A DNA stretch of 64,000 nucleotides from Sarcomyxa edulis. Taxonomy: Eukaryota > Basidiomycota > Agaricomycetes > Agaricales > Mycenaceae. The notes below the pieces were generated by a model. The model was given only the letters and a program-made list of their open reading frames with translations, searched no databases and was not told the DNA's origin. The position numbers were made by a program, and so were the translations under genes. Positions 12,790 through 23,480 of the stretch are shown here, in pieces (within the stretch, counting starts at the first letter, position 1; every line of letters begins with the position of its first letter). The stretch is from NCBI GenBank assembly GCA_009761415.1, contig QUOL01000016.1:124001-188000 (forward strand). Reading direction: 5' to 3'.

Positions 12790-12814
12790 CTAATTTTGGA
12801 AATTTTCAATTTTT

Positions 12815-12935
12815 TTGGCGGTTTCGCGTTCGAGCCTCACTCAAATCACTTTTCGTGCACCATTTTCCGAGCAACCTGAGCTGTTTATCCATACATTCTA
12901 CCCATATCAGCTGTCTAGGAAAGTATAACATACCT
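12815..12935 (+). repeat. Left arm of an inverted repeat pair
   Basis: The core GCGGTTTCGCGTTCGAGCCT followed by CACTCAAATCAC and a GTGCACCA-containing stretch reappears as its reverse complement at about 13695-13808. Similarity is near perfect for the first 35 bp and then fades over about 80 bp. Together the arms bound about 1 kb. Confidence 0.65.
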
Positions 12936-14089
12936 CCAAAGGGCCCAGAATGTTGAGCAGACGAACTCAAGACCCCGATTGTCATCGCACCACGTCGGTT
13001 CCATGCCGCACTGCCAGGCCAAGATCCTATCATTCTCAGGCGGCATACATGTGCAATACCGTTACCGTGCGTTGGTCCAGAAGGGGCATAGGGCGGCAGG
13101 CTTCAGCCACGGAACATAGTAGGAGAAAAGGTACCGAGGGTGACTATGTGCTGCCGCCGCCGGTGCTGGTAGTTTCTCGTTGTTCAGCCAACGAAAAGCT
13201 CGAGTTCGCGCGTTGAAAACCTCAGGGGAGCTACGAGCTGCTCAACTACTTCCACGCAGAAGAAAGTAACCTTGTGCTCGGACGATTCTAGCCTTGGCCC
13301 ACTGCATCCCAACTCCCAACTCCACTCACAAATCAAGTCGCGTCAGCATCATGTCTCATACTACTATGTGCTACTATATTTTGCATGTATATATATATAT
13401 TTCGTGCGTAGTGCCCTCAGAATCACTGCTCTAGCGACTCGACAAGAGCTTTGCGATTGCATTGAATGATTGAATGCGCTCGCGGCTCGCACATTTAGTA
13501 TCTTGATTCTTATACTGTCTTATCCTTCCCCAGGAGTACACGCATATACATGGTACCTCCATCTATTAGATAGCCTTATGGATTCATCTGCCTGAGATCA
13601 ATAACTCGATGTTATACTATGATTGCATGGCACCGATTGTCAACAAATCCCATCCAAGGCTGTCCGAGTACCAGTCAGGTCATGAGGACTCGAAAAAAAG
13701 GATATAAACCTAGTGTGCCCTCTAGAATCAACGTATAGTAGCTTAGGATGCTCGAAAAGTGGTGCACAAAAGGTGATTTGAGTGAGGCTCGAACGCGAAA
13801 CCGCTAAAACATTTGCAAACCGTAGGCGTGTCCACCCTTCTTCGCTGCTGTATATCTCGAAACCGGTATAGATGGGAGCTGAAGACATCATATACGTATA
13901 AGAAAACGTTCAGTGCAAGTTCAGTGAAGACGGATGGCTGTGGCTCTGCAGTTCTGGAGATAGATATCGATAGATGTCGATCAAAGTCTAATCTTGCTTC
14001 GATCTGACTCAGAGAGTCAAGGTTTCTCGGTGAATCAGTCAACATTCTTCTTGACGTTCTACCAGCATAAACGGCTCAGATCACCTACC
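12936..14089. other. Inverted-repeat-bounded segment and glutamyl-tRNA synthetase upstream region
   Basis: This is the space between the APH-like gene and the glutamyl-tRNA synthetase gene. It includes an AT dinucleotide run at about 13385-13400 and the right arm of the inverted repeat. Short frames at 12950-13216 (+) and 13640-13891 (-) show no recognisable motif and no transposase signature. The segment may be a non-autonomous element or a decayed region. Confidence 0.45.
13695..13808 (-). repeat. Right arm of an inverted repeat pair
   Basis: Read on the minus strand it gives AGCGGTTTCGCGTTCGAGCC and then CACTCAAATCACCTTTTGTG, matching the left arm at 12815. Its outer edge, around GCTAAAACATTTGC, does not match the left flank, so the repeat boundary is near 13805. 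Confidence 0.65.
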
Positions 14090-16699
14090 ATGACTGGGCG
14101 TCTGATCGTTTCTGCGTTATCCTTTCCATATGGTGCTGCTATCACCGCCAGCTATACGGAAGAAGCTACTATTGTATTTGACAGTGCTAGGGCTATCGAT
14201 GGTCCTGTCCTTGAGTTAGATAGCTCAGACTCAGTATACACAGAGGAGGCTATTGTATATACGTTAGCCGCAGCGGGAGGCTTGTCAGATGATAGTGTCA
14301 AAGTTCGTCTAAAGCTCTCTATCCGATCTCATCTACTCATTCTCTTATATCGCACAGACTAGTTCATTCTTCGCTATCGCTCGCTCTGTGGAGGAAAATC
14401 CTACCTTTGAAAAGGCGATAGAAGTGATCTCCTATCTCGATGCTTATTTAGCATACCGCACGTTCTTGATAGGCCACGACCTCACTGCAGCAGACCTGAT
14501 GCTCTGGGGCTCTATGAAAAGTTCGTCGATATGCTTCTGATGTTCCATATCTCAAAGAGAAGTGTCGTGGTTAACACAATCTCTCATACATAGGCTCTGC
14601 TAAAGTTGTCGGGCTTCTGAAAAACAGACAGCCTCCGCATCTTTTGCGTTGGTATGCCCACATTGAGAGTCTTGAGTCCACAAAAGTCGCACTCGCCGCC
14701 CTTGCGGAAGCTAAAGCTGATATTGCTCGCTCTGGTTCCAAAACTGCATCGTCATTTGCCATCGGCCTCGAAAATGCCATAATGGGCGAAGTTGTAACGC
14801 GTTTCCCGCCTGAGCCTAGCGGTTACTTGCATATCGGACACGCCAAAGCGGCAATGCTGAATCAATATTTTGCCAAAATGTACCAGGGCAAACTCATTAT
14901 TCGATTCGATGACACGAATCCATCTAAGGAGCGAGTGCGTCATATATCGTTCCCTTTGTTGATGCTAGCTCAGTCTCAATGATTTTACGTTCGCAGAGCG
15001 AATTTGAGGAATCCATCTTGGAGGATTTGAGTCTACTGAATGTCCACGGAGATCGCGTCACTCACACATCCGACTATTTTGATCATCTTCATAGCCTCGC
15101 AGTGAAGATGATCGAGTCCGGAAAGGCCTACGCAGACGATATAGATTCCATCACCGTTTGCGATATTCCGTGTTCCTGCTCTCCGAAACGACATGGGAAT
15201 ATGACGGAGATGGCCTACCAGCGTTGGCACGGTATTCCATCCAAACGTCGCGATGCGAGCATACAAGAGAACCTGGATCGTTTCGCTGAAATGAGGTTAG
15301 GTTCTGAGGAGGGTCGACGATGGTGTTTACGTGCAAAAATCAGCATCGATAATCCAAATAAAGCCCTTCGGGACCCCGTCATCTATCGCTGCAATATGCT
15401 TCCCCACCACCGCACAGGTGATCAGTGGAAAGTTTACCCGACCTACGATTTTGCTTGTCCTATAGTTGACTCAATCGAAGGCGTAACGCATGCTCTGAGA
15501 ACTAACGAATACCGCGATCGAAACCCTCAGTATTACTGGATGATTGATGCTCTTGGGCTTAGGAAGGTTCAAATATGGGACTTCAGGTCAGCTTCTTGTA
15601 CTTGATCTCAATGCGATATGTTGGAACCTCATTCACGCACAGTCGACTCAACTTTATTTATACGTTATTGTCGAAACGCAAGCTTCACTGGTTTGTCGAT
15701 AATGGGCTTGTTCGCGGATGGGACGACCCTCGCTTCCCCACCGTCCGAGGTTCGTAATACTTGTTTACTTCCTCTTCGCGTCCCGAGAAAGGATATAATG
15801 CATGTCTCCATAGGTATCCGACGCCGTGGTATGACCGTCGAGGCTCTCTCTCAATTCATGCTATCGCAAGGTCCTTCGCAGGCGATTGTATCTCTTGAAT
15901 GGGATTCGATATGGGCATTGAACAAGAAGATAATTGACCCCATCGCGCCAAGATTTTGGGCTGTCGTCAACGAGGGGAAGTTCGTATATCTCAACTCTCC
16001 TCTATCTCATAATCATACTGAACATAACAAAAATGAAAGGGTACCTGTAACAATCAACGGTGGGCCTATGAATGCAGAGGTCAAACAGGTGCCCAAGCAC
16101 AAGAAGAATCCTGATATAGGCCAGAAGGAGACTGTATACACGTCGAGCATATTCATTGAACAGGAGGACGCGTTGTCCTTCGATGACCAAGAGGAGGTAC
16201 GACAGGATTGAGACCAAGCTTCGCAAGTCTTGTATACTGACTTATCCCCCAGATCACTCTTATGGACTGGGGTAACGCAATCGTGCGTTCAAAGGCCACC
16301 AATTCCTCGGGGAATGTCATCTCGATAGTCATGGATCTCAATCTCGCAGGTGATTTCCGCAAGACGAAGAAGAAGGTGACATGGCTCGCACAACCACCTG
16401 CAGCTCCCCTTGTCAACGTCACGCTCCTTGATTACGACTATCTGATCACCAAGAAGAAGTTGGAAGAAGACGACGACGTCAAGGACTTTGTAACGCCCGT
16501 TACGGAATTCCGCGAGGATGCAGTCGCCGATGGAAACGTGCGGGATTTGAAGAAAGGGGATATACTGCAGTTCGAGAGGAAGGGATATTTCATTTATGAT
16601 GGCGAGGTACAGGGCAAGATGGAGTTCATCAGGATTCCAGATGGTAAGGCGGCTGGGTTGGCCAGCAAAGCTGGGATGGTAATCAGCCCTGCAGCCTAG
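14090..16699 (+). CDS. gus1: Glutamyl-tRNA synthetase, cytosolic
   Basis: A class I aminoacyl-tRNA synthetase that charges tRNA-Glu in the cytosol. ATG 14090 opens an N-terminal GST-like domain ([17 protein letters not shown]), which in yeast docks on Arc1. The catalytic core has [20 protein letters not shown] (HIGH signature) near 14787-14850 and [12 protein letters not shown]. It continues with [38 protein letters not shown] and [20 protein letters not shown]. The KMSKS-like loop is [15 protein letters not shown], joined across the intron at about 15586-15642. The C-terminal anticodon-binding beta-barrels end at PAA, stop 16697-16699. A piece at 15160-15213 reads through in frame but looks like a 54 bp intron. 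The enzyme appears complete. Confidence 0.93.
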
Positions 16700-16911
16700 T
16701 GAAATCTAGTAAGACGGTGACGGTATCATCTATTTATTGTCCGATTCTGAAGGCATTACAGCCTTGCGAGTTGCAATCAATCTTGTTGTCCCGATATCTA
16801 TAGCTGGACTTCACAACACAACTTGCAACCACGTTCTCTCTGCCAATTATTAGGAAGAAAAGTAGGATCGTCACTAGTCGTAAACTCGTTAGGGTATATA
16901 AATATTTGCCA

Positions 16912-19612
16912 CTACTCGTAAGGCATATTCTCCACAGCTTCACCCAGCGAAACCCAGTTGTTTGCAACCCTTTCCGCAAACTCTTGCTCTTCACGCGCGA
17001 AATTCTGAACAGCCACTGTCAACAGCGTGTTCTCCCGATTATGCAGCACTACACGAAGCTCATGCCACATGCTGACGAAGGACAGAACCGTCAGTACCTC
17101 TTTATATACTCAGGAATGTTGTTCGTGACCCACCTTGCACGGATGAACACGCGTCGGTTCAGTTGGGCAGAGATGGTTGCTTGGTCTTTCTCGATTAGAC
17201 CAACAATCCGATCCATTTCTACCTGCCAGCCTTCCTTCTGTGCTGCTTTCACACCTTCCAGTTTGAGTGAATTGGTTTCAACTCGCTTTTTTAGCCGTTC
17301 GACTTGGTCAATGGAGAGGCGGTCGTGACGGACGAATAAATCTCGCATGGCGATATAGAGATCTCGTTGACTCTGCATGATGATAGATTGATAGGGGAGC
17401 TTATTGGAAAAAACAACTTGAGGCCTACCTTCAACGACTCCAGAGTAGTATCAAACAAAGTACGTGTCTAAAGGATTCATCTCAGTATCGATATTTCACT
17501 GAGAATTAGTTAGATGGTCTTACCCGCAAATCGGCTAGATCAGAATGCCGCTGCGTATGTGCCGCAACCTGCTCGAGACCTTGTCTTACACCATTAGAAA
17601 GTTCACAATCATCCCCTCGCCATGGATGTTCGTTCACTTCGATGACTGCCCGGAGAGTATTGGTAAGTCTTGACAAATCGCCCTGTTCGACCAAGAAAGT
17701 CGATCCAAAACCAAAAGCAGAAGCAGAATCAGAGTCGGAAGTGACAGAAGAAGTAGAGTCGCCAGCAAGAAGAGAGGATCGGACCACAGGGGAGGGAGAG
17801 AAAAGAGGAAATGCGAAGTGAGTCGGGAGGAAGGTGCGTCGCAAGGCTGGAGGTATCCGTACCGCTGCTGCTTCGCGTCTCTTTATAATGCGCTCCGCCA
17901 ATATACATATTCTCTGCCACTGCTCGATGAGCGGGTTCAGCTTTCCTCGTACGATCCTAGAGAAACGAAGGAGAAATTAGTGATGAACTACTGATAGCGC
18001 TTGATACACGGAGGTTCCAGAGGAATGAATCATACGCTAGCTTATCCTCTAAATCGCTGGGGATGCTCATTTCTTCAATCCTGTCCACCCGCTTAGTGGC
18101 AGATTCTTCGTCCAACGAGACGGCAGTATGCTTCCGCCAAGCTTCGAACGACGGTTCCGTCAGGAATACAGTCAATAAACCATCTTCTTTGATGATAGGG
18201 TGGTTTCTGTGGATCGCGTGAGCTCATTTCTTAAGAGAAAAGGCTCATAATATAAGGTAACATACACAACAAAGTTGAGAGATCTTGCTAGTCCTCGTCT
18301 GTAATACTGGAGTGTCAGAATTAGCATAGCTGAAACATGTGATCGGATTACCGTCTTTGTTCTAAGAAATGCTCATCCGCTGCAGAGGCAGCAGTGATCA
18401 GATTCGGGTAAGTAAGCGCATGACATGATGCAAGGACTCACGTCCAATCCGTTTAGGTGGCAATGAAGGAAATAGGCGGAATGGGTATCGACGGGTCAAA
18501 CATTCCCATAGAAACACGAATTCGGAATATCGCCGAGGCACAGAGGGGCCTCTCTAGAACTAAATATTGAGCAGTTACAGAAGAGGAAGACAGACAAAGA
18601 CTCACATCAGTCGAGACTTGATAAACCGTATACCTATTCAAAATAAAACCCTGCTGTCCCAGGATGCTGACATCAACAACTTCTTGTTTCTTCCACCAAT
18701 CCTTGGGTAAACCGGAACCAGATATACTCGACGAAGTCCCGTTGACCAAACTCCCCTGTGCCCCACCGCCGAAAGCGCTTTTGTTAGCAGGCCCAGTGGT
18801 TCCAAATCGTACAGTACTCCAGGGGTCTACGGATGGACCGCTATTGCTGATTTGCCTACCATATTGAGGTATCTGGGGTGTGAAGTCTGAACTGGAGGAT
18901 TTCAAGGCATCGAGATCGAGACTGGGTTCGGGTAGGGTGTTCTGTGAGGATAAGGAAGCCACTTGTTCAATACTAACGTCTGCAAATTACGATGAAGGAA
19001 TGTTAAAAACTTTGAGGGAATATGGCTGCGGGTACTGGGTGCGCACCTTTTCCAGACTGTGCTAATGCGACGAGCGCAAGAGCCACGAAGAACTCGAGCT
19101 TAGATACGCGTGGGCGGGTGCTAACCAAGCTGACAATCTGGAAACCGAATATTAGCGAGATGCAACGTCAATATAATGATTGTCTTGTGCTCACTTTGTC
19201 GATGGTAGCAGCTGGAAGAGAAGACGTGCCAAGGACGCGCGACAACGAATTCACAGACGTCTCTCCCGTATTATTTGGATCGACTGCAGCGAACGCTTGG
19301 TTATAAATTGCAGGTACCGTAGCATCTGCTGAGAAAACGGTAGTGCATCCCAATTAGACTTCAAGTTTGCGTTATATTTCTCTTTCCCCTCGTTCCAGCG
19401 GGGACAAGTGGAAACGCACCGATAACAGAGCTGAATATCGAAGCTGAAGCTGCTGGAGGTGGTGGAGGGGGCGATGGACTCGGGGCTGCACTCCATGGGT
19501 CAAGACCGTCGTAAGCTGAACCGGCGAGAGGGTTCTCGTCTACGAAGCTTCCCCCAAATCCGTTACCAGATGTCGCGACGTATCTCTGGGCTGGGCGAGG
19601 AGCGTTAAACAT
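16912..19612 (-). CDS. mvp1: Sorting nexin Mvp1 (SNX8-like)
   Basis: An endosomal PX-BAR sorting nexin of the Mvp1/SNX8 type, which forms recycling tubules independently of retromer. It starts at ATG 19612 (MFNAPRPAQRYVATSGNGF) with a Pro/Ser-rich leader. An EH-like segment follows (VPAIYNQAFAAVDPNNTGE and LSRVLGTSSLPAATID). The PX domain starts at VVDVSILGQQGFILNRYTVY, is broken by several introns, and ends LTEPSFEAWRKHTAVSLDEE. The BAR helices follow, including QSQRDLYIAMRDLFVRHDRL, and the protein closes FAERVANNWVSLGEAVENMP with the stop at 16912-16914. It converges on the glutamyl-tRNA synthetase gene, about 210 bp between stops. Some PX exons near 18200-18450 are short and placed only approximately. 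Confidence 0.88.
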
Positions 19613-19942
19613 AATTCAAGAGAGAAAGATGAGACAACCGTCGAAGTTGTCTAGCACTAAGACTCAGAGGACCGAGGTGCCTGAGCGCACTGAGCCGCTT
19701 TGGAGGGCAGTCACTAGTATCGGTCACACTCATTTCAAACCCTCCTTATCACATCTCCTCCTCAAGTTCCGGTCGTCCAGCAGTCCAATATATATTATAC
19801 TGCATGTCATCGACTCCTCCGAGTCATATATACAAAACATGCTCCTCCTCCTCCTTCAAAGGGAAAATTATAATGACGACGAACGACGACTAGTTATAAG
19901 TCCAAACTTGAATTACCAGAACTCACAAACTCTGAACGTCAA
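19613..19942. other. Intergenic region between mvp1 start and pmt4 stop
   Basis: Holds the mvp1 promoter and the pmt4 3' UTR, both on the minus strand. No other gene is seen. Confidence 0.55.
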
Positions 19943-22862
19943 CTACAAGACATCCGCCGTCTTTTTACCCGCGAAATGGAGGGTCCACGAGGATAAGAGT
20001 CTGTGTCTGTTCACAGCGTCTCCGTCCAGTCTGTAGCGAAACAAAATCAAAATCAAAATCAGTAACGCCTCGCCATCATCCGGAAAGGAGAACGCACCCA
20101 GGTGTCCCATAAGTCAACGGTGCCATATACAAATACATTGCGAAAAGCAGTAGATCGAACACGATCAGGATGACAGGCCCCTTCAATCCCAGATCGGAAT
20201 ACTGCGATGGTTGTGCGCGCGTCCTCGGTCCGCGGATGGAAATCGGGAAGTTGATGCTTTCAGAAAGTACAAAGTTCAGAACGGCCCCGGCGATGAGAGC
20301 TGAGGCGAGATGGGATGGCAAGTAATGATGGACGAATAATTGACGATTCATCAGGAAAAATGGGGCATAGTGCACGGCCCAGACGAGGAGGAAGAAACCG
20401 GCTGAGTTCCAGAGGCGATTGCGGACGGCTACACCGATGTATATATTAGTTCCTTGGTCATGAAGTGTAAACTCCAGCTATGAGAGAAACTCACGATCAG
20501 GAATAGGCTCAACACCCCTCCTCCTCGCCAATAAATCCGCTCCGACAATGCCAACATAAATCGACAACGCCACCACACACACCCACCACCCAAGGAGATT
20601 ACCGATCAAATATATCTGCTTTTTCGTATCAGCCTCCGTCCAGAAACTGATTCCGCTGAGAAGGAAAGGCCAGTTGATAGGGCTACTAGCGTAGGGGTGG
20701 GATGCTGTCAGACCGGCGTTGTGTTGCATCATCAGGAGTTGAAGCTCTCCGAATTTCTTGAAGAAGTTCATGGATTTTGGTTCTTTAGGTGCTGGGGGGG
20801 CTGTTCGGTTCAAGAAATCCTCTTCACCTACATATGGATCAATGTAAGGATTTACGAACAAAATGTATAGATTTCCCGGCTTACTAGGATTATCGACAAT
20901 CTCTTCGATATACCACGTTGCCGTCTTCTCCACTGGGTTTTTGTTTCCGTTGATTTCTTGCTGCTTGAAAGCCCACTCCGGAAGTTGTTTTGAATGAGTC
21001 CACATCGACACCTTCGTCTTCCCATGTATGAGTCTGAAATACCCAGACTTGCTCTTCCACGCCTCCCCATCATGTCCGTCATTCAGACTCAAATGAAATA
21101 GAGTCTCGTTGTATCGACTGAGATCGTCTTTAGGCCAGGTGGTAAATTCTTGGTTGGTAGGCATGAGGGGAGAAGCAACGTCGTGCGTGAGGAGGAAGGA
21201 GTCGGTGTTGACGTGCAAAAGTTGAATCATGTCGTCGTGTCGAACGACCCGGCCTCGTCCGGTTTCGGGGATTGCTTTGGTGGGGATGATTTGCCAGTGG
21301 TTGTTTGTGTCGTTGTGGCCGTATCCTGTCACTTGTTGACCTGCAAAGCATCGTCAGGGAATGCTGACGTTTTATACGATGTGGAGATGGGAGATACTGA
21401 CCAGCACTACTGATACGTCCATCGTCGTATTTGAGAGGATATTTCTCGATGTGGGAATGTAAAAATACTTTCGTGTCCTTGTGTCGCATCGTGACTATGT
21501 CGAAATAGCGGATTTCTGGAAGACAAGAGCGGAAGTTAGATTCAGACGGCAAAACACTTTCGGTGGTTGTGGGGCTAACCTTGACTGTTCATGAGCATCT
21601 CGTTTCCGCTGAGCGTTTCTTGGAAAGCAGGACTCATGAACGTATCGCCAGGCCCGGATTTGGTAAGGACAGCAAAGTGCACGTAGAAGAATGATAGGTA
21701 GATAATGAAGGGCACGACAATCAATCCAATTGCTCTCGCAAAGAAATGTTTTGCGAAGTGTTCCTATGTGGTCGAATGTTTAGTACAACGCGTCGCGGGG
21801 TTTGAGCAGAGAGACTTGCCATCGAGTATCCTTTCTTGACGTCCAGGATGTCCCAGAGATCGATCAGAACAGCGATACCGATAGTGAACACTGTCAAGAT
21901 GCCGTTGACCTTGGACCCCCATGTGCAAGCCATGAAGGTACCGGTCGCTAATAGCCATCCCCACCATTCGGTGGAAAATTCCCTGTGCTATAATCAGTAT
22001 AAGAAGCGAGGGACAAGGAACCCAAGGCTGCGTACAAGTATCGAAGTTTACGGAAACGGATGTACGAATATATGGTGAGTGACATGAAGAAGATCAAAGT
22101 CGCGTCAAGGAGTATCAAGCGAGACTGCGCAACATGGGCGTTGTCTACGAACGTTGAAGAGAATTCTTAGCGAAGTTCGAAACGCCCTGAGTAGATCATA
22201 GACACACCGAATAAGACGATAGAAGCTGAGAACGCAGCGATAGCAGTAGAGTAACCGCTTTGTTTCATGATGGCATAGACGACAGGCACTGTGAGACTTC
22301 CTAGAATAGCTGGGAGGGCGCGCATTCCGACGAAAGGAACGTGATTTTCAGTGTAGCTATCGCCGATATTCTCGAATTGAAAGTGGCCGTCAAAGCCCAC
22401 GAACCAGCCTGCGAGACCGAACAGTAGTTTCGCGAAAGGTGGATGTACGTCGAAGTAGTATTCTCGCAAGATGTAGTACGATGCAAATTTACCAAAGTGG
22501 ACCTCATCGAAGCTGTGAGAAGCGGGTTAGGGTTGATAGTGTAGGGTGAAGGGAAGGTGACATGCTTACACGACTTGATCTGGGTGGTTGATTTTGTAGA
22601 AACGCAATGCGAATGCTATAGCGGTTAAGATTGCTACGACGACTGCGCTAGCTTTTTCTGTTTCTAGAATCTGTTCAATTGCACTGCGATTTCTCTGCAA
22701 ACGATGTTAGCTATATACGAGAAGACGCGTTGATATACGCACTGGATTCGTGTAAAGTGGAGACGAGACATGCTCATCGTCTTGTTCGTCGAACTCGATG
22801 CTATTGCTAGGTCCTGAAATGGGTTGCTTTTGCCTCAGACGTGGCTGGCCTTTGACAGACAT
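19943..22862 (-). CDS. pmt4: Protein O-mannosyltransferase Pmt4
   Basis: An ER multipass dolichyl-phosphate-mannose protein mannosyltransferase that adds the first mannose to Ser/Thr of secretory and membrane proteins. It starts at ATG 22862 (MSVKGQPRLRQKQPISGPSN). The catalytic luminal loop 1 has DEVHFGKFASYYI and REYYFDVHPPFAKLLFGLAG, with the Asp-Glu pair required in the family. The three MIR repeats are in the 21.0-21.6 kb part (IRYFDIVTMRHKDTKVFLHS, GYGHNDTNNHWQIIPT, YFRLIHGKTKVSMWTHSK). Later transmembrane segments include LIGNLLGWWVCVVALSIYVG and FFLLVWAVHYAPFFLMNRQL. A last exon after 20041 encodes LDGDAVNRHRLLSSWTLHFA and stops at 19943-19945. The MIR wording points to the Pmt4 rather than the Pmt1 or Pmt2 branch. 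Confidence 0.9.
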
Positions 22863-23480
22863 GCCGAAGGAGGAGGCCTAGAGGGAGGAGGAATTGTGTT
22901 TGTTGCAAGGTGAAGTGTGACCCTAGTGTGACTGGTTGTGCCACGAATACCGCAGCATCTATAAATAGTCCCTTTAACCTTCATCTCACCTGCCAGTGCT
23001 AGACCCGGCCCCGAGTATTCGGAAGTACTGCATGCTAGCATACCCAAGTACTGGATATTGGATACCTGGGTGGTACACACCTTTCTCTACGAGTCTAACG
23101 GAAATTTAACCGTGTTCTCATCCAAGAAGAACAAAAGTCCAACCGTAACGCTTACTGACAGTCTCTCGAGATCCTGCAGCAACCGTCTGCGTGAATGGAC
23201 CACTCGGACTAGATATTTATCCTCAACCACGGCTACTTGGTCTTGGCGGCTCCCATTCACTCGTTCATGGACTAGAAATAGATGTATCGACACCTCTTGC
23301 TTTGGGAGATCGATAATGTTAGACTTATGTCGCCGAGTTAGCCATGAATTGTATGGACTCGGATAAAGGGTACAATGGTTTATACCCACACCTGACATAC
23401 AGAGGTATGTATAAGTACCACCCATTCTCTGTATACCTTTCTCATCAGTTCACCCATCTTCACTGCAGAACTATCCACCG
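22863..23480. other. Divergent intergenic region pmt4 / O-methyltransferase 1
   Basis: A 618 bp shared upstream region. A TATA-like TATAAG lies at 23410-23415, 71 bp before the methyltransferase start. No coding sequence is supported. Confidence 0.5.
23410..23415 (+). promoter_or_regulatory. TATA-like box of O-methyltransferase 1
   Basis: TATAAG, 71 bp before ATG 23481, in an otherwise mixed-composition promoter. Assigned from position and consensus only. Confidence 0.4.

Noticed and set aside
13385..13400. AT dinucleotide run
   Set aside because: A simple microsatellite, not evidence of an origin or element end.
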